From Akkermansia muciniphila (lineage in GTDB: Bacteria > Verrucomicrobiota > Verrucomicrobiia > Limisphaerales > UBA9464), in assembly GCA_945900455.1 (NCBI GenBank), contig CAMDJH010000024.1, positions 1 to 38,128 of the forward strand: 38,128 bases of DNA, read 5' to 3'. Shown here piece by piece: positions 9,805 through 18,303 of the stretch. The number at the start of each line of letters is the position of its first letter. The first letter of the stretch is position 1. The translations under genes and the position numbers were made by a program. The notes under the pieces were generated by a model. That model was not told the origin of the DNA, searched no databases, and was given only the letters and a program-made list of their open reading frames with translations.

Positions 9805-11325
9805 ATGTATGCCGTGATCCAACTTCCCGCCTTCGCGCTTCAGGCCGTATTGCGACACGAACCGGAGTTATGGATCCGCTCGGTCGCCCTCCTCGATCCG
9901 ACCCGCAACACCCCGGTAGTCATCGAAGCCACCCGACCCGCTCGTGATTCCGGCGTCAGTAACGGACTCACCGTAACCCAAGCGACCGCTCGCAGCCGGG
10001 ATTTGATCCTGCGACGTCGATCGCCGGCGCAGGAAGTCGTGGTCACCACGGCCCTGGTACAATGTCTCTCCGGTTTTTCACCGCATCTGGAGGCAACGTC
10101 CCCGGGCCTGTTCACGCTGGATCTGCGGAATCTTGCCGAGCTGCGTGACGCCTCGGCGGAGACGCTTTCCAACTGGGCCGGCCGCCTGGAACGCGCCGTG
10201 CATGGTCTCCAATTGTATTCACGGATCGGTCTCGGCGGCACGCCAAACATTGCCCGACTCGCCGCCTGCTGGGGAAGACTCGAAGCGCCAAGTTCCGGCG
10301 CGATTCAAGTGATCACCGAACCGCGGAGCTTTGTGGATTCCTTGCCGGTCATCGCCCTGAACCCTTCGTCCGATTTAATCGTAATCCTCGAGAAATGGGG
10401 AATCTGTTCGGTGGGAGAATTGCTCGCCCTCGGCCAGGAAGCTCTGGCCGATCGCCTCGGGTTGGAAGCACTCGCCCTGATTGCCGCCTCCTCGACCATC
10501 GCAACCCGCCCCTTGAAGCCGGTCGCCCCCGCGGAGGAATTCATCGAAACTCGCGAGTTCGAAGAACCCATCGAATCGGTTGAACCTTTGTTGTTTGTTC
10601 TTCGACGCTTCCTCGATCAACTCCATCGCCGCCTCGAACCCGCCGGTCTCGTCGCCGAACAATTGTATTTACGAATGGCGCTGGAAACGGGGACTCCGTT
10701 TGAACAACTCCTCCGGGTTCCCGCTCCCACTCGCGATCCCGATATCCTCTTCCGGATGCTGCACACGTTCCTGGAGGGAATCCGCACGGACGCCCCCATC
10801 ACGGCCGTCCGACTCGAAGTGCGCCCCACCCTGCCCCGTCAACGACAGTTCACGCTGTTCGAAACCGCGGTTCGGGATCCCAACCGCTTCGCTGAAACAC
10901 TCGCCTGCCTCGTCGCACTCGTCGGTGCCGACCGGGTCGGCACGCCCATCCTCGAAGAAAACCATTATCCGGATGCCTTTCAACTGGTTCCCCCCGATTT
11001 TGAAAACGCTCCCGCACCGCCGTTGCAGAGATCGGACGATTGGCTCGCGGCCGTGCCGCTGCGCCGACTGCGGCCCGCTCAGTCGGTTCAGGTGGAAACC
11101 AAGACCGAGTCTGCCGGAGCGCCGGCACCTGCCCCGTTGAGCCTGCGAAATCGTCTGGGCGGAGGCCAACTGCAGCAGGTCTACGGCCCCTGGAAAATGT
11201 CCGGCCGCTGGTGGGAACCCGCAGCCTGGGAACGCGAGGAATGGGATGTCCTCGCTCGGGATCATCAGGGTCTGCGTCTAAGCCGGCACCCGGAAGGCTG
11301 GTTCATCGAAGCCGTGATTGATTGA
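9805..11325 (+). CDS. imuB: ImuB, Y-family polymerase homologue (probably non-catalytic)
   Basis: This is a 506-residue protein if started at ATG 9805 (MYAVIQLPAFALQAVL). The open frame extends 27 codons upstream into imuA, but only the 9805 start matches the family. It carries the Y-family palm/finger outline: RIGLGGTPNIARLAAC corresponds to the GIGxNKxLAKIAS segment. A helix-hairpin-helix-like stretch (LEKWGICSVGELLAL) and a little-finger-like region follow. The usual first catalytic Asp is replaced in AVIQLPA, as expected for ImuB, which acts as a clamp-binding scaffold for DnaE2 in known systems. The C-terminus (WKMSGRWWEPAAWERE) matches the tail seen in this family. It is second in a three-gene operon. 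Confidence 0.9.
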   Translation: MYAVIQLPAFALQAVLRHEPELWIRSVALLDPTRNTPVVIEATRPARDSGVSNGLTVTQATARSRDLILRRRSPAQEVVVTTALVQCLSGFSPHLEATSPGLFTLDLRNLAELRDASAETLSNWAGRLERAVHGLQLYSRIGLGGTPNIARLAACWGRLEAPSSGAIQVITEPRSFVDSLPVIALNPSSDLIVILEKWGICSVGELLALGQEALADRLGLEALALIAASSTIATRPLKPVAPAEEFIETREFEEPIESVEPLLFVLRRFLDQLHRRLEPAGLVAEQLYLRMALETGTPFEQLLRVPAPTRDPDILFRMLHTFLEGIRTDAPITAVRLEVRPTLPRQRQFTLFETAVRDPNRFAETLACLVALVGADRVGTPILEENHYPDAFQLVPPDFENAPAPPLQRSDDWLAAVPLRRLRPAQSVQVETKTESAGAPAPAPLSLRNRLGGGQLQQVYGPWKMSGRWWEPAAWEREEWDVLARDHQGLRLSRHPEGWFIEAVID

Positions 11326-11349
11326 TCGATCGAGCAACCAGGTTTGCCT

Positions 11350-14300
11350 ATGAGCCCTTCCGACTATATTGAACTCCATGCCCGGAGCGGATTCAGCTTC
11401 CTTCGCGGGGCCTCTCTTCCCGAGCAACTGGCGGAATCGGCCGCCGCCGCCGCGCTGCCCGCGTTCGCACTCTGCGACCGCATGGGGGTTTACGGCGCGC
11501 CTCGCTTTTTCTCCGCCGCCCGATCCGCCGGAGTCCGCCCCATCATCGGAGCGGAATTGGTCCTCGAAGACGCTTCGATCCTGCCGGTGTTGGTCGAGTC
11601 TCAAACGGGGTATCGCAACCTCTGTCGCCTCCTCACTCAAGCCCACCTCCGGGCTCCGAAAGGCGAGGGTCGAGTCCGCTGGAACGAGCTTCCCGAATTT
11701 GCCTCCGGGCTCGTGGCCCTTACCGGCGATTCCTCCGGCCCGCTAATTCGCGCTCTGCTTCAACCTCGGACCCAACGATTGTCAGCCGAACAAAGTTCCC
11801 CGACCGCCTGTCTCGATCGGTTGGTGCAAACCTTTGGCGCGGGCAATGTCTTCGTCGAACTGCAGCGGCACCTCACCCGCGATGAGGACCGCATCGTTCG
11901 ATCTCTCGTGGATTTGGCACGTGATCGAAATGTCCCGCTGCTTGCTACGAACGGCGTGCTCCACGCCACGCCGGTCGGCCGCCCGGTCCTCGATGTTTTT
12001 ACCTGCCTCCGCCACCATACCCACCTCGATGCCGCCGGCCGCTGGCTCGCGCTCAATGCCGAGTGCCACGTCAAAACCGCGGGGCAAATGCGGGCGTTGT
12101 TCATCGATCTCCCCGAATCGATCCTCAACACGCGCCGCTTGGCGGACCGGCTGCAGTTCTCTCTCAAGGACCTGGGTTACGAGTTTCCGCGGTATCCCGT
12201 CGGCCCCAGCGAAACCATGGAACAAGTCCTCGAAGCCCAGGCATCGGCCGGAGCAAGCAATCGCTACCCCGACGGCATTCCCGACAAAGTCCGCGCTCTG
12301 CTCCGCAAGGAGCTCGCCCTGATCCATAAACTGGGTTTCTCGGGCTATTTCCTCATCGTCGCCGATCTGGTTCGGTTCTGCCGTAAACAGAACATCCTCG
12401 CCCAGGGACGCGGCAGCGCCGCCAACAGCGCCGTCTGCTTCTGCCTCGGTATCACCGCCGTCGATCCCGTCCGGTTTAATGTCCTCTTCGAACGGTTCCT
12501 CAGTGAAGGACGCAAGGGTTGGCCCGACATCGACATCGACTTGCCGAGCGGCGATCGCCGGGAACAGGTGATCCAAGAGGTGTTCCGTCGCTACGGACCG
12601 CGGGGTGCCGCCATGACGGCCACCGTTATCACGTATCGTGGCCGAAGTGCGGCGCGCGAGATCGGGAAATGCCTGAATTTTCCGGCCGACGTGCTGGACC
12701 GATTCGCCAATCTATTCGGCCATGGCGATTTTCCACATACGTTGGAATTAGCCGCCCAAATGGAGCGCGCTGGTTTGCCCGCGACACACCCGCGGACCAA
12801 GGCGTTCATTCAGGTGTACGAACAGATGCGGCGCCTGCCCCGCCATCTCGGTCAGCACACCGGCGGCATGATCATCTGCCAGGGACAACTCGACGGTATC
12901 ATGCCTCTCGAAAATGCCGCCATGCCCGGGCGGGTCGTGGGACAATGGGACAAGGACGACTGCGAAGACCTGGGGATCATCAAGGTCGATCTGCTCGGAT
13001 TGGGAATGATGGCGGTGTTGCAGGACACCCTCCGATTGACTTCCGAGCGCGGACGTCCCGTCGATCTCGCCCGCCTTCCAGAAAACGATCCCGCCACCTA
13101 TGCGCTGTTGCAGGCAGCCGATACCGTGGGTGTGTTCCAGGTCGAGAGCCGCGCGCAAATGGCCACGTTGCCGAGGATGAAGCCAAAGAATTTCTACGAC
13201 CTGGTCATTGAAGTGGCACTGATACGCCCCGGCCCGATCCAGGGCGATCTCGCGCATCCATTTCTCCGCCGGCGTGGTGGCGAGGAACCCATCACCTACT
13301 ACGACGAACGAGTAAAACCGGTGCTGGAACGGACGTTGGGTGTACCGCTTTTCCAGGAGCAAATGCTGCAGATCGCCATGGTCATGGCGGACTTCACCGG
13401 CACCGAAGCGGAGGAATTGCGGCGGGCGTTAAGTTTCCATCGCTCGGAAGAAAAAATGCGCCAGGTCGGCGGCAAACTTCACGAGGCGATGGTGCGAAAG
13501 GGCGTGGATTCCGGAGTGGCGGACCGCATCGTCAAGGCCGTCGGTGCGTTCGCCCTCTATGGTTTTCCGGAATCGCACGCCATCAGTTTCGCTCTGCTTG
13601 CCTATGCGAGCGCCTGGCTGAAGGTGCACCGGGCCGTCGAGTTCTATGCCGGCCTGCTCAATAACCAACCTATGGGATTCTATTCACCCGCCACTCTGGT
13701 GAAAGATGCCCGTCGTCGTGGACTCACCCTCCGCCCTGTGTGTGTTCAGGAATCCGCTGCCGACTGCACCGTGGAATCCGAAACCACGCTGCGCTTGGGC
13801 TTCCGACAGGTGCGCGGCCTCCGCCAGAATTCCATCGGGTCCATTCTCACCGCGCGCCTTCAGCGATCGTTCACATCCCTCAATGATTTTAAAATGCGCA
13901 CTCATCTCAGCGGCGATGAACTCCAAACCCTCGCCGGCATCGGAGCCTTTAATACGCTCGCCGCCCATCGACGAGCCGCCCTCTGGGATGTCGCGCGACC
14001 GGTGCGCACCGATGATCTGTTCCATCAACCAAACTCTGGAACGTCCATCGAACCAACCTCGCCTCTGCGACCGATGGATGCGTTCGAACGGTTGCAAGCG
14101 GACTATTCGGGATTGCAGCTGACGACCGGTCCGCACCCGATGGCCCTGTTGCGCCCGGGTCTGCCCGACCTCTGGACTGCAGCCGATCTCAAGCAGGTGG
14201 TTCACGGCACCCGCATCCGGATCGGCGGTCAGGTGATTTGCCGACAGCGGCCAGGCACTGCCAAGGGAGTGGTATTCGTCAGTCTCGAAGATGAAACCGG

Positions 14301-14487
14301 CATTAGTAACGCCATCGTTTCGGCGGAGTTGTTCGAGCAGGAACGATTGACCATAACGCAGGAGCCATTTTTGGTGATTGAAGGAACAGCCCAAAGCCGG
14401 CACGGCACGATCCATATTCAGGCGAAGAAAATTGAACGCCTCTCCGGAACCGCGTTGGAAGGCCGGCACTCGCACGATTTTCATTGA
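11350..14487 (+). CDS. dnaE2: Error-prone DNA polymerase III alpha-type subunit DnaE2
   Basis: A C-family polymerase of 1045 residues, the catalytic member of the ImuA-ImuB-DnaE2 mutasome for translesion synthesis. The PHP domain opens the protein (YIELHARSGFSFLRGASLPEQL); LHAR replaces the LHxH metal motif of active PHP domains. The catalytic Asp cluster WPDIDIDLPSGDR has D393, D395 and D397. The finger region and the tandem HhH (LVKDARRRGLTLRPV) follow. The OB-fold (IRIGGQVICRQRPGTAKGVV) is at the C-terminus. ATG 11350 is preferred over an in-frame TTG 6 nt upstream. It lies 24 nt behind imuB. Confidence 0.95.
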   Translation: MSPSDYIELHARSGFSFLRGASLPEQLAESAAAAALPAFALCDRMGVYGAPRFFSAARSAGVRPIIGAELVLEDASILPVLVESQTGYRNLCRLLTQAHLRAPKGEGRVRWNELPEFASGLVALTGDSSGPLIRALLQPRTQRLSAEQSSPTACLDRLVQTFGAGNVFVELQRHLTRDEDRIVRSLVDLARDRNVPLLATNGVLHATPVGRPVLDVFTCLRHHTHLDAAGRWLALNAECHVKTAGQMRALFIDLPESILNTRRLADRLQFSLKDLGYEFPRYPVGPSETMEQVLEAQASAGASNRYPDGIPDKVRALLRKELALIHKLGFSGYFLIVADLVRFCRKQNILAQGRGSAANSAVCFCLGITAVDPVRFNVLFERFLSEGRKGWPDIDIDLPSGDRREQVIQEVFRRYGPRGAAMTATVITYRGRSAAREIGKCLNFPADVLDRFANLFGHGDFPHTLELAAQMERAGLPATHPRTKAFIQVYEQMRRLPRHLGQHTGGMIICQGQLDGIMPLENAAMPGRVVGQWDKDDCEDLGIIKVDLLGLGMMAVLQDTLRLTSERGRPVDLARLPENDPATYALLQAADTVGVFQVESRAQMATLPRMKPKNFYDLVIEVALIRPGPIQGDLAHPFLRRRGGEEPITYYDERVKPVLERTLGVPLFQEQMLQIAMVMADFTGTEAEELRRALSFHRSEEKMRQVGGKLHEAMVRKGVDSGVADRIVKAVGAFALYGFPESHAISFALLAYASAWLKVHRAVEFYAGLLNNQPMGFYSPATLVKDARRRGLTLRPVCVQESAADCTVESETTLRLGFRQVRGLRQNSIGSILTARLQRSFTSLNDFKMRTHLSGDELQTLAGIGAFNTLAAHRRAALWDVARPVRTDDLFHQPNSGTSIEPTSPLRPMDAFERLQADYSGLQLTTGPHPMALLRPGLPDLWTAADLKQVVHGTRIRIGGQVICRQRPGTAKGVVFVSLEDETGISNAIVSAELFEQERLTITQEPFLVIEGTAQSRHGTIHIQAKKIERLSGTALEGRHSHDFH

Positions 14488-14499
14488 ACTAGATTCTCT

Positions 14500-14516
14500 C
14501 CCCGCTCCGAGCGGGG
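14500..14516. terminator. GC-rich hairpin after dnaE2
   Basis: CCCCGCT-CCG-AGCGGGG is a perfect 7-bp stem with a 3-nt loop, 12 nt after the dnaE2 stop. It lacks a T-tract on either strand, so intrinsic termination is uncertain. It could also be a dispersed REP-like repeat, given the RAYT gene nearby. Confidence 0.4.
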
Positions 14517-14794
14517 AAAGAAGAGGAGGCCGGGTGAAGGGCGTGACGAGTGGGCGGAAAGGGTGAAATAGCCTTAAAGGTGCTCGGAGGTAGCGGGTTG
14601 GAGGGTTTCATCGCAGGCATATGGGTCGTTGATCAGTTTCACATGGGCATGCCTCGAAATCTCGCTAATAAAGATAAAGATAAAGTGACAGGTTAACTAA
14701 ACTATTTTTAGTAGGAATAAAATAAGGCTTTCGTACGTGGGTGGTTGTCTTGTGGAGCTTCAAGGGAAGTCTTGCTTCCACCAAAGGAGACCGC

Positions 14795-14812
14795 CCTCGT
14801 CGAACGACGAGG
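14795..14812. repeat. 18-bp palindrome downstream of the RAYT gene
   Basis: CCTCGTCG-AA-CGACGAGG is a perfect 8-bp stem with a 2-nt loop, 55 nt past the transposase stop and inside the putative element. RAYT proteins act on short palindromic (REP) hairpins, so this is a candidate recognition hairpin. Confidence 0.45.
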
Positions 14813-14866
14813 AATGCCCTCGGAACCGGAGCGAATGCTGGGATGGCACCCTAAAGGTTCCCTCCG

Positions 14867-15835
14867 TCATCCAATCGCGTCCACTCGCAGATCTCGCATC
14901 ACGCAAATCCCCGGTAACGGTACGCCCCGAATCGGACGGGCTCCGTCTTTTCGACGCGCACTGAATCGGTCCCGGTGACGGGTGAACATCTCATTTACAA
15001 AATCCTTCGAACCCAGAACCACTCCATCCGTCATATGTCGCACTCGCAAACGCAACACCTGGCCTAAACTCAACTCTCCCCCTCGGGCCAATTCCGCCCG
15101 GATCGTCTGCGGATCCAATACCGCTTTGTCACTTCGGTTAGCCGAACCGGCCGCGACGAACAAGACCATCCGATATTGCGCCGCCGCCTTCCCCCAATCC
15201 ACCGGTTCCAAAAAGCTCATAAGGCCCTGTCGAATCGTTGTCGTACCCGTTAACGCCGCTGCGTATCCGCAAAAACGATAATCTTTCGGGTCCTGGACCA
15301 ATCCCGCTCGGATCGGATTGAGATCGATGTAGGCCGCCACCGTCCTGAGCGCCGTCGCCGAATCTTCCACGACGACACTCGTAAACCGCTCAGCCCAGAG
15401 CGTCCCAAATCGTCCCGTGGTCTTGTTATACCACCGACTAAACCGCTGTTTCAGCTCCTTCATGAACGCGGAAACGTCGCCCATCCGGCTCACCACGGAC
15501 TCTCGAATGTCCGGGTCAATCTTACCCCGCAACTTTAAACCCTCCTGAGCGAGTGCCGTCAGGATCCCCTTTTTGCCATAGAATTTAACGATCTTGGTGA
15601 GCAACTGATCATCGGAGAGCTCGACTCGTATTGGAACGCGCAGGAGCAGGTGGAAGTGGTTGGACATGATGCAGTAGGTAATCACCTCCACGTCGCAAAA
15701 CTCGGCCAATTTGGCGAGAATCCCGACGAATTTCTCTTTCCCGAGATCGTCCAGGAGCCGCTGGCCACCGACGATCCGCGAGATGCAGTGATAGACCGCC
15801 GATTCCCCAGCGAGTTTGATGCGAGCCATTCTCAT
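14867..15835 (-). CDS. REP-associated tyrosine transposase (RAYT, IS200/Y1 superfamily)
   Basis: A single-strand DNA transposase/nuclease of the Y1 HUH class. The HUH motif is in CIMSNHFHLLLRVP, and the N-terminal pattern ESAVYHCISRIVGGQRLL is typical of the family. The putative catalytic Tyr lies in a helix before LNPIRAGLV (TVAAYIDLNP). A long C-terminal extension (LGQVLRLRVRHMTDGVVLGSKDFV) resembles a longer RAYT subgroup known to me from PVC genomes. ATG 15835 or 15829 is likely; the frame extends upstream to a TTG at 15871, just before which a GGAGG lies out of place. At 322 residues it is longer than the shortest RAYTs. It probably recognises REP-like hairpins rather than full inverted repeats. 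Confidence 0.9.
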   Translation of the reverse strand: MRMARIKLAGESAVYHCISRIVGGQRLLDDLGKEKFVGILAKLAEFCDVEVITYCIMSNHFHLLLRVPIRVELSDDQLLTKIVKFYGKKGILTALAQEGLKLRGKIDPDIRESVVSRMGDVSAFMKELKQRFSRWYNKTTGRFGTLWAERFTSVVVEDSATALRTVAAYIDLNPIRAGLVQDPKDYRFCGYAAALTGTTTIRQGLMSFLEPVDWGKAAAQYRMVLFVAAGSANRSDKAVLDPQTIRAELARGGELSLGQVLRLRVRHMTDGVVLGSKDFVNEMFTRHRDRFSARRKDGARPIRGVPLPGICVMRDLRVDAIG

Positions 15836-15900
15836 AATGTTGCAAGCGATGCTGAACGCAACCTCCGGCAAGAAGGATAGCTTGTCAAATCAATTGAACC

Positions 15901-15920
15901 TGTCCCTATATGTCCCTATA
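15901..15920. repeat. Tandem TGTCCCTATA x2 at the right end of the RAYT unit
   Basis: Two exact, adjacent copies of TGTCCCTATA lie at 15901-15910 and 15911-15920. They overlap the right inverted end (AACCTGTC) of the transposase unit and sit upstream of its gene. They could be transposase-binding repeats or the trace of a duplicated end. Confidence 0.6.
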
Positions 15921-16054
15921 TTGATCCAAGGCCGGCGGCGACCGCGGGGATTACGACTGGATGAAAGCGGGCCGTCCGCGCGGACAATGAATCCACCGCG
16001 AACAGCAGACCTGCCCCAGGTGAAGAGCCTGACAGTATAGGACTCGAAGATAGG

Positions 16055-17386
16055 TCATTTGCCATTTCTGGAGCTCGACGGCGAGAGGACCCTTGCTCGA
16101 TAAAACTGCCCGATACCATTCGACAGGAGCGGAGCCGCTAGTTCGATGGGCCCAGATTGCGGCGGGTTCGTCGAAATCGACTGCCAATCCACCAGGGTGG
16201 AGGAAGTTTCAAGAATGATCGGACCCAATCCGGACGTTCTTAAGATCGGCAGGTGAACCCAGCCATTCATGACCGTGACCCTCGGGGTGTCAAAGGCCAG
16301 AAAGCTCGGCGCCAAGTCCACCCCGATAATGATCGCCACCGAGTCGGTTCCACTCGGCCCCTCGACGGATTGAGTGACGGTGTAGGTTCCGGGTTGCTGG
16401 AAGGCATGGGAAAGGCTCCGGAAAGTCGAAGTTGAGCCGTCACCGAAACTCCAGCTCCAGTTCGTGGCACCCATGGACAGGTCCGTAAACCAAACGCTCA
16501 ACGGCGCATGGCCGATCGTCTTGGATGTCGCAAACGCGGCGGTTGCCGCGGTGGGACGGCTGTCCCAACGACGCTCCGGCTTCTGGTAGCCACGCACCTC
16601 GTGGTGCATCTCGCTTTGGTTGGTTGCGGTCCACGTCACAGTCTGGGAAGTGACTAGCGGGTTTAGCACGGTCCAGGCGTTGTTGAACCGGCCTTCGTAG
16701 TCGTGTGAATCTTCCATCCACGTGGACGCAGTGGAATCGAAAATCGCGTAGTTAACCTCTGTTTGACCCAGCGCGAGCTGCCCGACGTTCTTCCGGGTCC
16801 AAGTCATCAAGCCGCTGTCGGTCTGCCAGTTCGTAATGACCCAATAACTCCAATCGACGCCATGGTAACGTTGCGTGCTGTCACGCCACGTGCCCGCGAG
16901 CGGATCGTACGTTGCGAACCCAATCGCGGTATCCCAGAAGTTAATCAAACCGATGCCGTCCGCTTGCCACATCACCACACCGTTGGTGACGCGGGGCGCG
17001 GTTAGCTTCCACTCGCTGATGTTGGCTTCATAGTGCGTTGTGTCTTCTCTCCACGCCTGCCGCGACACATCGTAAACGGCATAACGAATTTCCTGATCCC
17101 GCAATTCGAACGATCCTCTCGCGTTGGCCACCCATGCAACGATGCCGTTGGCCACCGTTAAATTCGTCACCAGCCAGTACAAGGAAGCACTGCCGACGTA
17201 CGTATGACTGCCCTCCACGAGCTTCCCCAAAACCGGATCGTCAACCGCATAATGCACGGTACGGGAAAAATTATTAGTCGTCAGGGAGGCTTGCACCTCT
17301 GTCAATGGCGGCTGAAATGCCCAGGCAGCATGGAACGTTTTTAACGCGACCATGACACGCACCAGACCGCGCAATGAACTGAGCAC
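16055..17386 (-). CDS. Secreted protein with four propeller-like repeats and a PKD domain
   Basis: I take GTG 17386 (443 aa). It follows a GAAGAG-like ribosome site and gives a signal peptide ending at AWA before FQPPL. An in-frame ATG at 17476 would give 473 aa. Residues 43-268 form four repeats of 55-58 residues, each with a YA-x-x-D start, a W-x-E/D-D centre, Y about 20 residues in, and a final G-x-V/M-x-W strand. A PKD domain follows (about 280-355, SVWFTDLS, WSFGDGSTS, HAFQQPGTYTVT). The C-terminal module contains VDWQSISTN and ends QFYRARV, like the end of the first protein in the window. It is divergent from the prepilin gene. Extracellular; partner unknown. Confidence 0.75.
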   Translation of the reverse strand: MLSSLRGLVRVMVALKTFHAAWAFQPPLTEVQASLTTNNFSRTVHYAVDDPVLGKLVEGSHTYVGSASLYWLVTNLTVANGIVAWVANARGSFELRDQEIRYAVYDVSRQAWREDTTHYEANISEWKLTAPRVTNGVVMWQADGIGLINFWDTAIGFATYDPLAGTWRDSTQRYHGVDWSYWVITNWQTDSGLMTWTRKNVGQLALGQTEVNYAIFDSTASTWMEDSHDYEGRFNNAWTVLNPLVTSQTVTWTATNQSEMHHEVRGYQKPERRWDSRPTAATAAFATSKTIGHAPLSVWFTDLSMGATNWSWSFGDGSTSTFRSLSHAFQQPGTYTVTQSVEGPSGTDSVAIIIGVDLAPSFLAFDTPRVTVMNGWVHLPILRTSGLGPIILETSSTLVDWQSISTNPPQSGPIELAAPLLSNGIGQFYRARVLSPSSSRNGK

Positions 17387-17536
17387 GTTCCACTCTTCGC
17401 CGTTTGCCGAGACGGCACAAGGCGAATCCTTTCGGCCGAAATTGTTCGAAAGAATCCGAAACGTGTGTTGCCTCATCGCAATGCGTGGTAAACCAATTTT
17501 CTGGTCACAATAATATTTTCCATTACGTTTCCCCCC

Positions 17537-18277
17537 ATGACTCCTGCATGGCATCCACGCCTCCCGGCTCACCGCGAAGCCTTTACCTTGATTGAGCTTC
17601 TGGTGGTCATTGCCATTATTGCCATTCTGGCTGGAATGCTGCTTCCGGCCCTCTCGAACGCCAAGCGGAAAGCTCAGACTATCCGTTGCATCAGCAATCA
17701 AAAGCAGATCGGGCTGGCATTTACGCTCTATGCCGACGACAGCCGCGACATATTGCCGTTATGTCGCGATTGGGCGTCGTCGGGTGGTAAGGACGGTACG
17801 TATGACGTCTTTGTAGCCATGAGTAACCGACCGTTATTTCGCTACCAGGGAAGCCCGGAAGTGTTCCGGTGCCCGAGCGACAAGGGTGATATTTTTTCCG
17901 ACACCGCCCGGAATATTAAGACGACGAATTGCTACGTGCAATTTGGCAACAGTTATCTCATGGAATGGGCCGGAGATGGATTCCGGACTAAACACATTAC
18001 GGGCGACATTGCCAACCCGTCTTCCTACAACGGTAAATCGATGACACTGAGTGAGATCGCGCAGAGCCCGGCGAACAAGATAATGCAAGGCGACTGGATC
18101 TGGCATCCGAACCGTGGTTGGGACAATAAGAAAAGCCTTTGGCACAACTACAAAGGCAAGAGCCGGGTGAACATTCTCTTTGGCGACATGCATGTAGCCG
18201 CCTTCCAGTTTCCCACGCTAAAGGATACGGATTCATTTTGGGCCGCAGCGCCGAGTCCGACGAACGCGTGGTGGTGA
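17537..18277 (+). CDS. Prepilin-type N-terminal cleavage/methylation protein (FGDMH C-terminus)
   Basis: The 246-residue protein has a type IV prepilin/pseudopilin leader: a short basic peptide ending in Ala before [20 protein letters not shown] (residues 16-35), with Glu at position 5 of the mature form. PilD-type peptidase would cut before Phe; the usual Gly at -1 is Ala here. The remainder carries [19 protein letters not shown] and a C-terminal [12 protein letters not shown] stretch, the FGDxH pattern of a large verrucomicrobial/planctomycetal group of pseudopilin-like proteins. No other type II secretion genes are nearby. The giant protease-like gene begins 26 nt after its stop, suggesting co-transcription. 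Confidence 0.9.
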   Translation: MTPAWHPRLPAHREAFTLIELLVVIAIIAILAGMLLPALSNAKRKAQTIRCISNQKQIGLAFTLYADDSRDILPLCRDWASSGGKDGTYDVFVAMSNRPLFRYQGSPEVFRCPSDKGDIFSDTARNIKTTNCYVQFGNSYLMEWAGDGFRTKHITGDIANPSSYNGKSMTLSEIAQSPANKIMQGDWIWHPNRGWDNKKSLWHNYKGKSRVNILFGDMHVAAFQFPTLKDTDSFWAAAPSPTNAWW

Positions 18278-18303
18278 CCCAGACGTTCGGGGAGTTCCCT
18301 GCT

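Larger units (their letters stand above)
14488..14866. other. Intergenic region after dnaE2
   Basis: No convincing gene. It holds the GC hairpin at 14500-14516, a triplet of ATAAAG units (14668-14685), an A/T-rich stretch with CTAAA-N5-TTTAG around 14700, the left end of the RAYT element (14687-14694), and a perfect 18-bp palindrome (14795-14812). Confidence 0.6.
14687..15904. mobile_element. RAYT-type transposase unit with short inverted ends
   Basis: GACAGGTT at 14687-14694 is repeated inverted as AACCTGTC at 15897-15904, bracketing the transposase gene. Extending outwards gives GTGACAGGTT against GGGACAGGTT (9/10). The unit is about 1.2 kb. The boundaries are inferred from this repeat alone, and no target duplication was identified. 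Confidence 0.4.

Noticed and set aside
14668..14685. ATAAAG x3 as a functional repeat
   Set aside because: Only 18 bp in an A/T-rich patch; too short to interpret.
18139..18303. Upstream extension of the giant protein
   Set aside because: Overlaps the prepilin gene in another frame, and the signal peptide begins at ATG 18304.
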